Source of the DNA: Chthoniobacteraceae bacterium
GTDB lineage: Bacteria; Verrucomicrobiota; Verrucomicrobiia; Chthoniobacterales; Chthoniobacteraceae
Assembly: GCA_028293625.1 (NCBI GenBank)
Contig: JAQGOL010000035.1
Span: forward strand, 62,001 to 126,000
Direction of reading: 5' to 3'
DNA: 64,000 nucleotides
Positions within the stretch are counted from its first letter, which is position 1. Every line of letters starts with the position of its first letter. Shown here piece by piece: positions 43,942 through 52,284 of the stretch. Under the pieces are notes generated by a model. That model searched no databases and was not told where the DNA came from. It was given only the letters and a program-made list of their open reading frames with translations. A program made the position numbers and the translations under genes.

Positions 43942-46563
43942 TTAGGGATGAGCGTTTTTGCGCTGAAAATATTCCGGGTATCGGCTTTGAAGCGTATTGG
44001 TGAGCCGTTTGGCATCCGGTTCCCTGGCGGTGGCCTTGTAAGCCTCGATTGCTTTTTCCAGCGCAACCGGTGTCACGGTCTCGTCGTCGATCACCACCAC
44101 GACGCTTTCGTAGATCCTGGCCGCTTCCTCCGAATTTCCGCGCGCCTGCTGGATGTCGCCGGCAAGAATTCGCGCTTTGGCATTGAGAATGCCGTCGGGC
44201 TGGAGACCGAGCACAGCCTGGGCGGATTTCTGCGCCTCATCGAGCGACTTCAATCCGATCTGCGCTTGGCCAAGCGCGAGCAATCCCTCGCTGCGCGGAC
44301 CCGGTTCCTTGGTGGAGGCGAGATATTTTTCGAGGATCTCGCGAGCGGGAAGAAATTTGCTCAGGCTCACTTCTGCCCGGCCCAGGTTGAGAAAATCCTC
44401 GGGCTTCACGTCGTCGCGGCTGATAAGCAGGGTAAGAAATCGGGAAGCTTTGCGATAGAGTTCCATGCGCGCCTCGGTATCTTCCGTCTTGAGCGCAGCA
44501 TCGTAATAGCCCTGCCCAAGCCATTGTATGACTTCATACGGGACCGGCCGCTTGATTCCGCTTTTGTTGTAAGCGTCGATTTCTCTGGCAAGCGCCTCTT
44601 TGTTTTCCAGGGAGTAATAGGAAAGCACAATGCGCAGACTCGCGCGTTCAAGATACTGTTCCTTGTCGAGCTGGCGCGCCTTGTCGAGTGGCTCAATCAC
44701 CGACTTATAATCCTTGGATTCAAATGCCACCCAGCCAATCCAGTAATTGGCTTCAGCAGCCACCGGCGTCTCAGGAAAATCCTTAAGCAACTGTTTAAAA
44801 GTGGCTGTCATCCCGGCGTTGTTGTTCATCTGCCCCTGGATCAGCGCCTTTTGCTGCAGCCCAAGTTCGCGTTCCTTGGCTTTGGGATGGCGCGAACTGA
44901 GTTCATCAAAATCTTTGAGTGCCCCGGCGAGATCCTTGATCCGGAGCCGGGCAAGACCGCGCTGGCAGAGAGCGGAGGGAACCGATTTCGACGTCGGATA
45001 ACCGCTCAAAAATGCCGTATACGCCTTGATAGCCTTGTCGTAGTCCTTGGTTTGCATCAGGCACCAACCGAGCTTGGCGAGCGCCTCGCCCTTAAGCGCG
45101 CTGGCCAAAGTGCGCGAGTTTTCAAATTGCGCGTAAATGGACGCGGCGGCGGAGAAATCTTGTTTCTTAAAAAGCGTCTCCGCTTTCATTAAGAGCACTT
45201 GATCCGCTTTTGAGCTCTCCGGATTGGTTGCTAAAAACTGATCAATTTCCCCAAGCAAACCGTTGGCGTTGGTCGAATAAAGAACTGCCAGCCGTTCGTA
45301 TGCGGCTTCCTTCCCGTACACCGAGCCCGGCGATTCTTTTGAAAGCGTCTGAAGAACCGCCAGCGATTCCTCGCCTTTCCCGAGCTGCCGCATCGACATG
45401 GCGACCAAGTTTAATAATTGCGGACGGGTTTCCGGACCGAAATCCCTGCTCGCCGGGTCGTACGAATCGATGACTTGCTGGTACTTTTTCTGGGTGAAAT
45501 AAAGCTGGAGCAATCCGAGCTGCGCAATGTCTTTCCACCGTGTCACTTCCGGCATTTGGAGTGCCCTTTTCAGATCCTCCTCGGCACGCGCGGTCTGGCC
45601 CAGCTCCACCTCCCAGACCCCGGCGTAAACCGTCGCCTGCGCCTTGAGCTCGGCGTTGGCCGCCTCCTGGGAGAGCGCCTGAATCTGCTTGAGGGCATCG
45701 ATCGTACGGCCCGATTCCTTGAGCAGGAGGGCGAGCGAAAGCCGGCTTGCATCTAAGAAGGGATTCTCGTCCGGCGAACTCAGGAGATCTTCATAAGCGA
45801 TCCGCGCATCCATCTTTTGGCTGAGCGCTTCCAGACAACGGCCGGTAAAAAACTTCGCCGAGTTTGAGAGCCTCAGATCTTTAAGACGCCCGATGGAGCG
45901 GCGGTAAAGGGGGAGCGCGGCGGAGTAATTTTTCTCCTGGTAATAAAACTCCGCAAGCCGGTAGGTGGCCGGGCCGGCCAACTCGTGGTTTGGAAACTGG
46001 GTGATAAGGGTTTCGTAACTGCTTTTTGAAGCATTCACCGCCCCCGTCGACCGATAGGATTCGCCCAATCGGTAAAGCACGCTTGGACGATCGGTTCCCG
46101 CCGGATACAGGCCGAGATATTTTTCATATTCCGGGGCCGCCTGATCGTACGATTTGCGATTATAAAAACTGTCGGCAATGCTCAACTGCACCTGATCCTG
46201 GCGCATCGTCCCCTGGGGCGAGATCCGGATCTCGCTGGTCGGATCAGCCATTTCGGGCTGCGGGATCGGTGTCGCCTTGGGCAATGTGCGAGGCGCCGCG
46301 GGACGCGTAGGCAAAGTCGCACGCTTGATAGGAAGCGGCGTCGCTACGGGGATCGGCGGCGCTTCCACAACGGGAGCCGGTTCCACGGCCGCCGGCGCTA
46401 CGATTACGGCTTCTGGCGGCGGCGGGGAAGGAGGAGGAGGGGAGGCAGGCTTTCCTTCCTCGGTAAAAAACGGTTTGAGCGGCACTTCTTTTTGCGCCCA
46501 AAGCGACGATGGCGCCAAGCTGAGGCTGATAACGGTGAACCCGATTTTTTTCCAATCCTTCAT
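43942..46563 (-). CDS. Exported tetratricopeptide repeat protein
   Basis: The 873-residue protein begins MKDWKKIGFTVISLSLAPSSLWA, a signal peptide, followed by a proline-rich stretch of about 70 residues and then TPR repeats to the end (for example SIADSFYNRKSYDQAAPEYEKYL and YRLGESYRSTGAVNASKSSYE). The Pro/Ala/Val/Glu segment resembles the periplasm-spanning part of TonB-like proteins. Its ATG overlaps the exbD stop. It probably forms a periplasmic complex with the ExbB/ExbD pair. YbgF/CpoB-type function is possible. Confidence 0.85.
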   Translation of the reverse strand: MKDWKKIGFTVISLSLAPSSLWAQKEVPLKPFFTEEGKPASPPPPSPPPPEAVIVAPAAVEPAPVVEAPPIPVATPLPIKRATLPTRPAAPRTLPKATPIPQPEMADPTSEIRISPQGTMRQDQVQLSIADSFYNRKSYDQAAPEYEKYLGLYPAGTDRPSVLYRLGESYRSTGAVNASKSSYETLITQFPNHELAGPATYRLAEFYYQEKNYSAALPLYRRSIGRLKDLRLSNSAKFFTGRCLEALSQKMDARIAYEDLLSSPDENPFLDASRLSLALLLKESGRTIDALKQIQALSQEAANAELKAQATVYAGVWEVELGQTARAEEDLKRALQMPEVTRWKDIAQLGLLQLYFTQKKYQQVIDSYDPASRDFGPETRPQLLNLVAMSMRQLGKGEESLAVLQTLSKESPGSVYGKEAAYERLAVLYSTNANGLLGEIDQFLATNPESSKADQVLLMKAETLFKKQDFSAAASIYAQFENSRTLASALKGEALAKLGWCLMQTKDYDKAIKAYTAFLSGYPTSKSVPSALCQRGLARLRIKDLAGALKDFDELSSRHPKAKERELGLQQKALIQGQMNNNAGMTATFKQLLKDFPETPVAAEANYWIGWVAFESKDYKSVIEPLDKARQLDKEQYLERASLRIVLSYYSLENKEALAREIDAYNKSGIKRPVPYEVIQWLGQGYYDAALKTEDTEARMELYRKASRFLTLLISRDDVKPEDFLNLGRAEVSLSKFLPAREILEKYLASTKEPGPRSEGLLALGQAQIGLKSLDEAQKSAQAVLGLQPDGILNAKARILAGDIQQARGNSEEAARIYESVVVVIDDETVTPVALEKAIEAYKATAREPDAKRLTNTLQSRYPEYFQRKNAHP

Positions 46564-46976
46564 TCCACTTTGGGAGCTGTGGCAAAAGCGACGTTCCAAA
46601 TCTTCGCCTCGCGGCAAACATCAAGCACGGCGACAATGTCTTCGTATTTGGTTTTAAGATCACCGCGAAGAATGATCGCGTAATCCGGGTAGAGCGTGGA
46701 GAGCTTATTCAAGCGGGCACGCAAGTCTGCCGCGGCGATCGGTTTGCGGTCCCAGACCACCGTGCCGTCAGCCCGCACGTTGAGAACGGTTTGGTTCATC
46801 ACGGCGACGGATTCTTTTCCGCTTTCGGCGGCCGGCACTTTCACATCGAGCTCCATTTCCTTTCGCGCGAAATTCCATGTGACGATGAAAAAACACATCA
46901 AAACCAAAAGAATATCGACCATCGGCGCGATCTGAAAGCCGATGATATGCGGTGCGGCTCGGGTGCGAAATTTCAT
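46560..46976 (-). CDS. exbD: ExbD/TolR-family biopolymer transport protein
   Basis: The 138-residue protein has a short cytoplasmic N-terminus, one transmembrane helix (PMVDILLVLMCFFIVTW, with the proton-path Asp of the family), and a periplasmic domain ending CREAKIWNVAFATAPKVE. ExbD/TolR couples proton flow to an outer-membrane-spanning partner with ExbB/TolQ. It lies 24 bp after the exbB-like gene and overlaps the TPR gene. No TonB was recognised. Whether it serves Tol or Ton functions is unclear. Confidence 0.9.
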   Translation of the reverse strand: MKFRTRAAPHIIGFQIAPMVDILLVLMCFFIVTWNFARKEMELDVKVPAAESGKESVAVMNQTVLNVRADGTVVWDRKPIAAADLRARLNKLSTLYPDYAIILRGDLKTKYEDIVAVLDVCREAKIWNVAFATAPKVE

Positions 46977-47000
46977 GATCTAAAAGAATTCCCGCTTCTT

Positions 47001-47876
47001 TTAATATTCGTCATCGATGGGAACCCGTGACGGCTGCTCTCTCTTTTTATTATAATTCAGCGCGATAAGGCCAAGCACATGCGCCGAGGCAATTTCGAGA
47101 TCGGAAATCAGGCTCTGCACCCGGTTGCGGAAAAGCGAATAAAAGCCCATTGCCACGATCCCGAGCACCAATCCGCCGGCCGTCGCCACCAGCGCCGTGG
47201 AAACGCCCCCCGCGAGCAATACATCGCGCGATGTTTCCCCTTTTGTGACGCTTCCAAGCACCCCGAACGACTCGATAATTCCAAATACCGTCCCGAGCAG
47301 ACCAATCATCGGCGCCAGTGTGCCGATATCCGCCAGATAAACCGTGCGATGCTGCAGGGAAGCCGCCTGGCTTTGCCCTTCGGTTTCCGCGATCTCCTTG
47401 AGGACCTCGAAGGTCGCCCCCGGATTTTTCGTGGCGAAATCAAGCGTTCGCTGCACGACCCGCGCGATCGCTTCACTATGGCGGTTTGAAATCGCGAGCA
47501 GTCCGAGGTAATCGCGTTTTTTTAACAACACATCCGCCGTGTTCATATAGTTGGCGGTGAGAATTGCACCGCGCCGCAGGGTAACCAGATAAACGAGCAC
47601 CAGCATCACTGTAATGACCGAAAGCGCTCCCAGCGGCACCATCGGCCACCCACCCGAATGGATCAGCGTCCAGAGCTTTACGGTCTCAGCTTCGGCGCCG
47701 GTCTTTCCCGGTGATTTGATCGAAATCGCATCGTCGGGCCGGCCGCTTGAGACTTTCCTGCTGGTTTGAGTCGCCGCAGGCGTATCCCCTTCGCCAATCC
47801 GCGGCGCCCCCGAATCCTGCCCAAAGAGCGTGGAAGCGCCTAAAATTAAGGCGAAAAGTGAGGTGACGATTTTCAT
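47001..47876 (-). CDS. exbB: ExbB/TolQ/MotA-family proton channel protein
   Basis: The 291-residue product starts at MKIVTSLFALILGAS with a cleavable-looking signal, then a linker, three transmembrane helices, and the conserved TLAPMIGLLGTVFGIIESF block followed by LVATAGGLVLGIVAMGFY, diagnostic for the family. With ExbD it forms the proton-driven motor. A periplasmic N-terminal extension with signal peptide is seen in some ExbB variants. It is the first gene of the exbB-exbD-TPR(-comEC) string. Confidence 0.9.
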   Translation of the reverse strand: MKIVTSLFALILGASTLFGQDSGAPRIGEGDTPAATQTSRKVSSGRPDDAISIKSPGKTGAEAETVKLWTLIHSGGWPMVPLGALSVITVMLVLVYLVTLRRGAILTANYMNTADVLLKKRDYLGLLAISNRHSEAIARVVQRTLDFATKNPGATFEVLKEIAETEGQSQAASLQHRTVYLADIGTLAPMIGLLGTVFGIIESFGVLGSVTKGETSRDVLLAGGVSTALVATAGGLVLGIVAMGFYSLFRNRVQSLISDLEIASAHVLGLIALNYNKKREQPSRVPIDDEY

Positions 47877-47980
47877 GAATTTCGGGCCGATATAGTAACC
47901 GTGCACTTTTGGGATGCAACCCCGGCTTCCCCAAGAGCGTTTGATGGTGAAAATTACTCCGGTTCAACCACTTCTGCCCT

Positions 47981-49582
47981 GTGACCACTCCAAATGCGAT
48001 TCCTGTTGCCCGCGAAAAAGTCGATTTTCGTTCCAAGCTGAATGATGTGCCGCACAAACCGGGCGTCTATTTAATGCGGGACCGCTTGAATCGCGTTATC
48101 TATGTCGGCAAAGCTCGCGACCTTCGCAAGCGCGTAGGCCAGTATTTTATGCCGTCGCGCAAAATGACGGCCGACCTCAAAACACGCGCCCTCCTTGACA
48201 GTGTCTGGGACTTTGAATGGCACACCGTTAACAGTGAGCCCGAGGCGCTTTTGCTTGAGGGCCGTCTGATCAAGGAGTTCCGGCCCCGTTACAACATTAG
48301 TTTTCGCGACGATAAAGGATTCCTCCTGGTGAAGGTCGATCTGCGCGATGAGTGGCCGCGCTTCCGGCTGACACGTCAAAAGAACGATGAAGGGGCTCGC
48401 TATTTCGGGCCGTTCGCCCATTCGGGCGCTTTGCGCCAGACACTCACTTTCATGCGCAAGACATTCGGGGTGTTGACCTTTGGACGAGGCAACCCGACTC
48501 CACGGGAACTCAAATCCTCCACCTATCAGGTCCCAATGAAATTAAACGGGATCACGCCCGAGGAATACCGCGAAAGGGTGCTTCGCGCCTGCGAACTGCT
48601 CGCCGGCCAGTCCCGGGAAATGCTCGCCCAACTCGAAGAAGAGATGAAAGCGGCCGCCGCGGCGCTCGATTTTGAGCGCGCCGCTGAAATGCGCAACATG
48701 CTCGACGATTTGCGCAAAACGACCAAGCCGATGCATCGCTATACCCGTTCTTTCGGACACCGGCTCGGCGGCGCAATCGATCCGCTGGCCGATATCGCCG
48801 CGCTGGCCGAGTCCCTGCAGCTCGGCAAACCGGTGCGCCGCATGGAATGTTTCGATATCTCCAACATCAGCACCACGCACATCGTGGCCAGCATGGTCTG
48901 CTTTATCGATGGCCGGGCCGCGCCCCAGCTTTACCGCCGTTTTCGCATCCGCACTGTTGAAGGGCAGGACGATTTTGCGAGCATGGCCGAGGTCGTGCGC
49001 CGCCGGTACAGCCGGATTTTGCGTGAAGCCGGCGAGAATGCCCGGAAACCGTCTGAATCGAATGATCCAGCGGTCGATTATTCGCCGGAATTTTCCCAGG
49101 AAGAACCGACGGACGCCGTGCCGCGCGTGGCCACCCAGCATGCCTCGCTGCCGGATCTGATCATTGTCGATGGCGGCAAAGGCCAGCTTAACGCCGCATG
49201 CAGGGAATTGCGCAAAATGCGTCTACAGGATGTGCCGATTATCGGGCTCGCCAAGGAGTTTGAAGAGATTCATCGCCCCGGGCAGGCGCTCCCTACGTTA
49301 TTGCCAGCCGATAGCGGCGCTTTGCGGCTTTTACAGCGAATCAGGGATGAAGCGCATCGCATTGCCAATTCGTATCATCAGCTCCTTATGAAACGGCGAA
49401 TGGGCGAGAGCATTCTGGATGATTGCCCGGGAGTTTCCAGCAATCGCAAGCAACTCCTGCTGCAGCGTTTCGGCAGCGTGACCCGGCTCAGGCGTGCCAC
49501 TGCGGTGCAAATCGCCACCGTAGAAGGGATCGGCGTAAAGCTTGCCGAACAAATCGCCTTGTATCTCGCCGAGCGCCGGTAG
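47981..49582 (+). CDS. uvrC: UvrABC excinuclease subunit C
   Basis: The 533-residue protein has an N-terminal GIY-YIG nuclease domain (PGVYLMRDRLNRVIYVGKA), a UVR motif near residue 215 (LDFERAAEMRNMLDDL), an RNase-H-type UvrC domain (ECFDISNISTTHIVASM and LIIVDGGKGQLNAA), and C-terminal helix-hairpin-helix motifs (GVGSVTRL-like FGSVTRLRRATAVQIATVEGIG in two parts). It makes the dual incisions in nucleotide excision repair. It is somewhat shorter than E. coli UvrC, but all domains are present. Start is GTG. The origin-like region follows its stop. Confidence 0.95.
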   Translation: MTTPNAIPVAREKVDFRSKLNDVPHKPGVYLMRDRLNRVIYVGKARDLRKRVGQYFMPSRKMTADLKTRALLDSVWDFEWHTVNSEPEALLLEGRLIKEFRPRYNISFRDDKGFLLVKVDLRDEWPRFRLTRQKNDEGARYFGPFAHSGALRQTLTFMRKTFGVLTFGRGNPTPRELKSSTYQVPMKLNGITPEEYRERVLRACELLAGQSREMLAQLEEEMKAAAAALDFERAAEMRNMLDDLRKTTKPMHRYTRSFGHRLGGAIDPLADIAALAESLQLGKPVRRMECFDISNISTTHIVASMVCFIDGRAAPQLYRRFRIRTVEGQDDFASMAEVVRRRYSRILREAGENARKPSESNDPAVDYSPEFSQEEPTDAVPRVATQHASLPDLIIVDGGKGQLNAACRELRKMRLQDVPIIGLAKEFEEIHRPGQALPTLLPADSGALRLLQRIRDEAHRIANSYHQLLMKRRMGESILDDCPGVSSNRKQLLLQRFGSVTRLRRATAVQIATVEGIGVKLAEQIALYLAERR

Positions 49583-49608
49583 AGCGGTTTTCACAAGTTC
49601 TGAACGAG

Positions 49609-49834
49609 TTGTTCACCGCTTTAAGAAGAGATTTTAAATTTCAAAACTCTCAATTCATAGCCTTAATGCTGTGAATAAGAGGCGGGGATGGAGTTCCACG
49701 CAGCGGCAAAGGGTGTTCCACGCCGATCGTGGCTTGGGAATAAGTATCCAGCGCGATTCGAGCCTGTGGCCGGAACCCGGATTGCCGGCAAGTTATTGGG
49801 CTCCACTCAAGGTTGCCCACAGGTTATTCACAAT
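49609..49834 (+). repeat. Origin-region repeat unit A
   Basis: From the TTGTTCAC at its start, motifs occur at +61 (TGTGAATAA), +84 and +106 (GTTCCAC), +129 (GAATAA), +184 (TTATTGGG), +204 (TTGCCCACA) and +215 (TTATTCACA). The +10 to +50 interval is A/T-rich (GATTTTAAATTT). It shares the CATAGCCTTAATGCTGTGAA block with unit B. Confidence 0.8.
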
Positions 49835-50166
49835 TTATTCCCGGCTTCCGGCCAGCCGCCGGCACCGGGGTAAATACCTCCCGGCGAATCAGGCAAAGTC
49901 CGCGGTTTGCGCCGAAACAAATGGGCCAATCGATGTTTGGGTTAAAACATCAAGTAGACGGTCGTATGGCACCTCGATTGAATCCTCTCTGTAGAGCGGC
50001 CTTTTGATCCGTTTTTTTGGCATCCAATCGCGGTGCGCCGGGTCGCCCGTGTAAAGCGTCCGCCTTGGCGGCTCCTGGTCTCCACCTTGGTAAACCACCC
50101 CACCAAAAATTCCATGAGCCTCGAAAATGGGCGGAGCAAGTGTCGATTTCAGCCGCGGTTTTGGAG

Positions 50167-50392
50167 TTGTTCACAGCTCTATGAAGAGATTTTATTTTTA
50201 GAAAACCAAACCTCATAGCCTTAATGCTGTGAACAACTTCGCCGGATGCGGTTCCACACCGCTCCATGGCGGGTTCCACGGATTTTGGCAGATGCGAATA
50301 ACCCGCCGGTTCGATCCGCATGACTGATGGGAAGTCCGAATTCGGGCGACTTATTCAGAGCGGCTCACACTTATTCACAGGTTATCCGGTGC
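50167..50392 (+). repeat. Origin-region repeat unit B
   Basis: Same motif register as unit A: TTGTTCACA at 0, TGTGAACAA at +61, GTTCCAC at +84 and +106, GAATAAC at +129, TTATTCAGA at +184, TTATTCACA at +204, TTATCCGG at +215. A/T-rich core GATTTTATTTTTAGAAAA. Confidence 0.8.
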
Positions 50393-50541
50393 CAATTTGC
50401 ACCCTGAAACTCCGGCGGAAATTTTTTGCGCCCGGCCCGGTTTTCAGTGGCGCTTGGGCTGACGCCCTTTGGGCGGAGGCCGTCCCCGCGGCGATGATGC
50501 ATCGATTTGCGCTTTTACCGGAGCGCGCGTGGAATGATCCA

Positions 50542-50767
50542 AAAGTTATTCACAGGCTCATGGGAAGATGTGAAAAGGGCAACTTCACCCACGCCGATAA
50601 GATGTGAACAACGATACGGATTCCTGCTCCACGCTGATTCCATCAGGGTTCCGCGCCGGTTGGCGGCTGGGAATAACTTTCCGAAAGCCTGTTTGAAGAG
50701 GGCCGGAAACTTTGAAACGGGAAGGTTATTCCAACAGTTCCCGAGTTATTCACAGCTTATTGGGTGG
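50542..50767 (+). repeat. Origin-region repeat unit C (diverged)
   Basis: The first box is shifted by four bases (TTATTCACA at +4) and the core is not A/T-rich, but TGTGAACAA at +61, GCTCCAC at +84, GTTCCGC at +106, GAATAAC at +129, TTATTCCAA at +184, TTATTCACA at +204 and TTATTGGG at +215 are all in register. Confidence 0.7.
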
Positions 50768-50890
50768 CTTGTTCGCCGTTTTTGAGCCGGTTCCGGATAA
50801 TGGACGATGAAGGGGTTCCCTTCGAGGAGTCGGCAAATCGAGGACAAGACCGGATTTTAAAAAGCGACCTTCACGCTGACCGAAGCGTGG

Positions 50891-51116
50891 TTGTTCACAT
50901 CTCTTCTGAAGAAGAAAAGGTTCTGGAATAAAAACTTCTCAGCCTTAATCGAGTGAATAACTCGTCCGAATCGTGTTCCACATTCTGTCCATCGCCGTTC
51001 CACACGATTCACAGCCTGCGAATAACCTGGCGGCTCAATCGGAAGCCGCGCCCGTAACTTGCATTATTGCGCGGTTATTCTGCCGAACTCGAAGTTATTG
51101 GCAGGTTGGTAAGAAC
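50891..51116 (+). repeat. Origin-region repeat unit D
   Basis: TTGTTCACA at 0, AGTGAATAA at +61, GTTCCAC at +84 and +106, GAATAAC at +129, TTATTCTG at +184, TTATTGGCA at +204. The last 40 bases run into the 3' end of rnc, so the final boxes are also coding sequence and are degenerate. Confidence 0.72.
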
Positions 51117-51851
51117 ATTGTTCTCAGCCACATTGGCCGGCGATCCCTTCGCCGCGCCTTTTTTGAAAGGCTGCTTCCAGAGCTGCTTTCTCAAAGCATT
51201 GTGAGCCGCCGCCACTTCCGCTTCCTTTTTGCTGCGCCCTTCCCCTTCGCCGAGTTCAATGCCGGACCAGACGATTTTTGAGACAAACTGCTTTTGATGC
51301 TCCGGACCCGACTGATCAATAATCGGATAAGTCGGACTGACCGGTGAGATGGCCTGGAGGATTTCCTGGAGTTTGCCCTTGGGATTGGCTTCCGGCGGGT
51401 CAACATCGAGATTTTCGAGGATCTCACGCGACTCGGTCAGCACGATCCGGCGCACCGTCACGTAATCCGAATCCAGATACATCGCGCCAATCAACGCTTC
51501 ATACGCATCGGCGAGCGCCGATGCCCGTTCCCGGCCGCCGCTTGATTCCTCGCCCCGGCCCATCATCAGATATTTTCCCAGGCCCATATCGACCGCGAGT
51601 ACTTTAAGGCCTTCCCGGGAAACGAGACGGGCTCGTAATTTGGTCAGTTCGCCCTCGGTGAAATCGGGATGATGATCAAAGAGGTATTCAGTGAAAATCA
51701 GTTGCAGCACCGCGTCGCCGAGAAATTCGAGGCGCTGATTGTCAAAATGATGGCGCTGCGTCTCGTGCCCCAGGCTGGGATGAGTCAGTGCTTCCGCCAG
51801 AAGCAGAGAGTTCCGAAATTTATATTTGATGCGCTGTTCGAGCGGATTCAT
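51075..51851 (-). CDS. rnc: Ribonuclease III
   Basis: The 258-residue protein has the RNase III catalytic domain with signature NQRLEFLGDAVLQL and ALADAYEALIGAMYLD (metal-binding Glu/Asp residues), followed by a double-stranded RNA-binding domain (NPKGKLQEILQ, then a GRSKKEAEVAAAHNAL helix). It cleaves double-stranded RNA in rRNA and mRNA processing. A 25-residue low-complexity C-terminal tail overlaps part of the last origin repeat. Start is MNPLEQRIKYKF. Confidence 0.96.
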   Translation of the reverse strand: MNPLEQRIKYKFRNSLLLAEALTHPSLGHETQRHHFDNQRLEFLGDAVLQLIFTEYLFDHHPDFTEGELTKLRARLVSREGLKVLAVDMGLGKYLMMGRGEESSGGRERASALADAYEALIGAMYLDSDYVTVRRIVLTESREILENLDVDPPEANPKGKLQEILQAISPVSPTYPIIDQSGPEHQKQFVSKIVWSGIELGEGEGRSKKEAEVAAAHNALRKQLWKQPFKKGAAKGSPANVAENNVLTNLPITSSSAE

Positions 51852-52109
51852 GGCGGGCGGCAGAGGGATTCTTCAACGATTCACGTTCTATCGCGAATCT
51901 TGTCTGCCGTATTAAAGTTAGGTCGCGATTTGGGGAGTCTCATGATTTCAGCCGGATACCGTTGGAGAGGGAGCCGAAACCTTGCCACTTGTTGGATTCT
52001 GTCTACAAAATGTGCGGCTGGCACATAAAATAATTCGAGACAGGAGACCTTGAAAACCGGAAATAAGCGCCTCATTGCGCTTCCGCGTGCCCGAATTTCA
52101 TTTTTAAGA

Positions 52110-52185
52110 TGGGGTGACCGACGGGATTCGAACCCGCAACAACCAGAATCACAATCTGGGACTCTACCATTGAGCTACGGTCACC
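52110..52185 (-). tRNA. tRNA-His (anticodon GTG)
   Basis: The minus strand folds as a complete 76-nt tRNA with encoded CCA. The anticodon arm CCAGATTGTGATTCTGG presents GTG. The T arm has GGGTTCGAATCCC. An extra 5' G at 52185 pairs with the discriminator C, the identity element of tRNA-His, and the 7-bp acceptor stem (GTGACCG/CGGTCAC) is perfect. The roughly 260-bp stretch between it and rnc shows nothing else recognisable. Confidence 0.97.
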
Positions 52186-52284
52186 GTTTTGGGCGGGCAA
52201 ACATAACAAATGCTGCTCGCTTGCCAATCGTATTCTTGACTTCTTTTACGTCAATTCGCGACTGGCTTGGAAAAAGGGTCCTCT

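Larger units (their letters stand above)
49583..51074. other. oriC: Candidate replication origin or DnaA-titrating region
   Basis: This gene-free region lies between the convergent ends of uvrC and rnc. It contains five exact matches to the DnaA box TTATNCACA: plus strand at 49824, 50371, 50546 and 50746, and minus strand at 49670-49678. It also contains several near matches (TTGTTCACA at 50167 and 50891; TGTGAACAA at 50228 and 50603). These fall in four in-register repeat units listed separately. Each unit starts with a TTGTTCAC-type box, and two contain an A/T-rich core that could unwind. The gene arrangement is not diagnostic, and dnaA is not in the window. It could be the chromosomal oriC or a DnaA reservoir. 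Confidence 0.6.

Noticed and set aside
43948-45192. 414-codon plus-strand frame opposite the TPR gene
   Set aside because: TPR repeats on the minus strand are clear; no domain in the opposite frame.
49889-50098. 69-codon minus-strand frame in the spacer between origin units A and B
   Set aside because: GTG start, no recognisable domain, and located in an otherwise non-coding repeat region; possible but not supportable as a gene.
49609-51116. Direct repeats considered as a CRISPR array
   Set aside because: Units are about 225 bp, diverged, and spaced irregularly; no cas genes are present.
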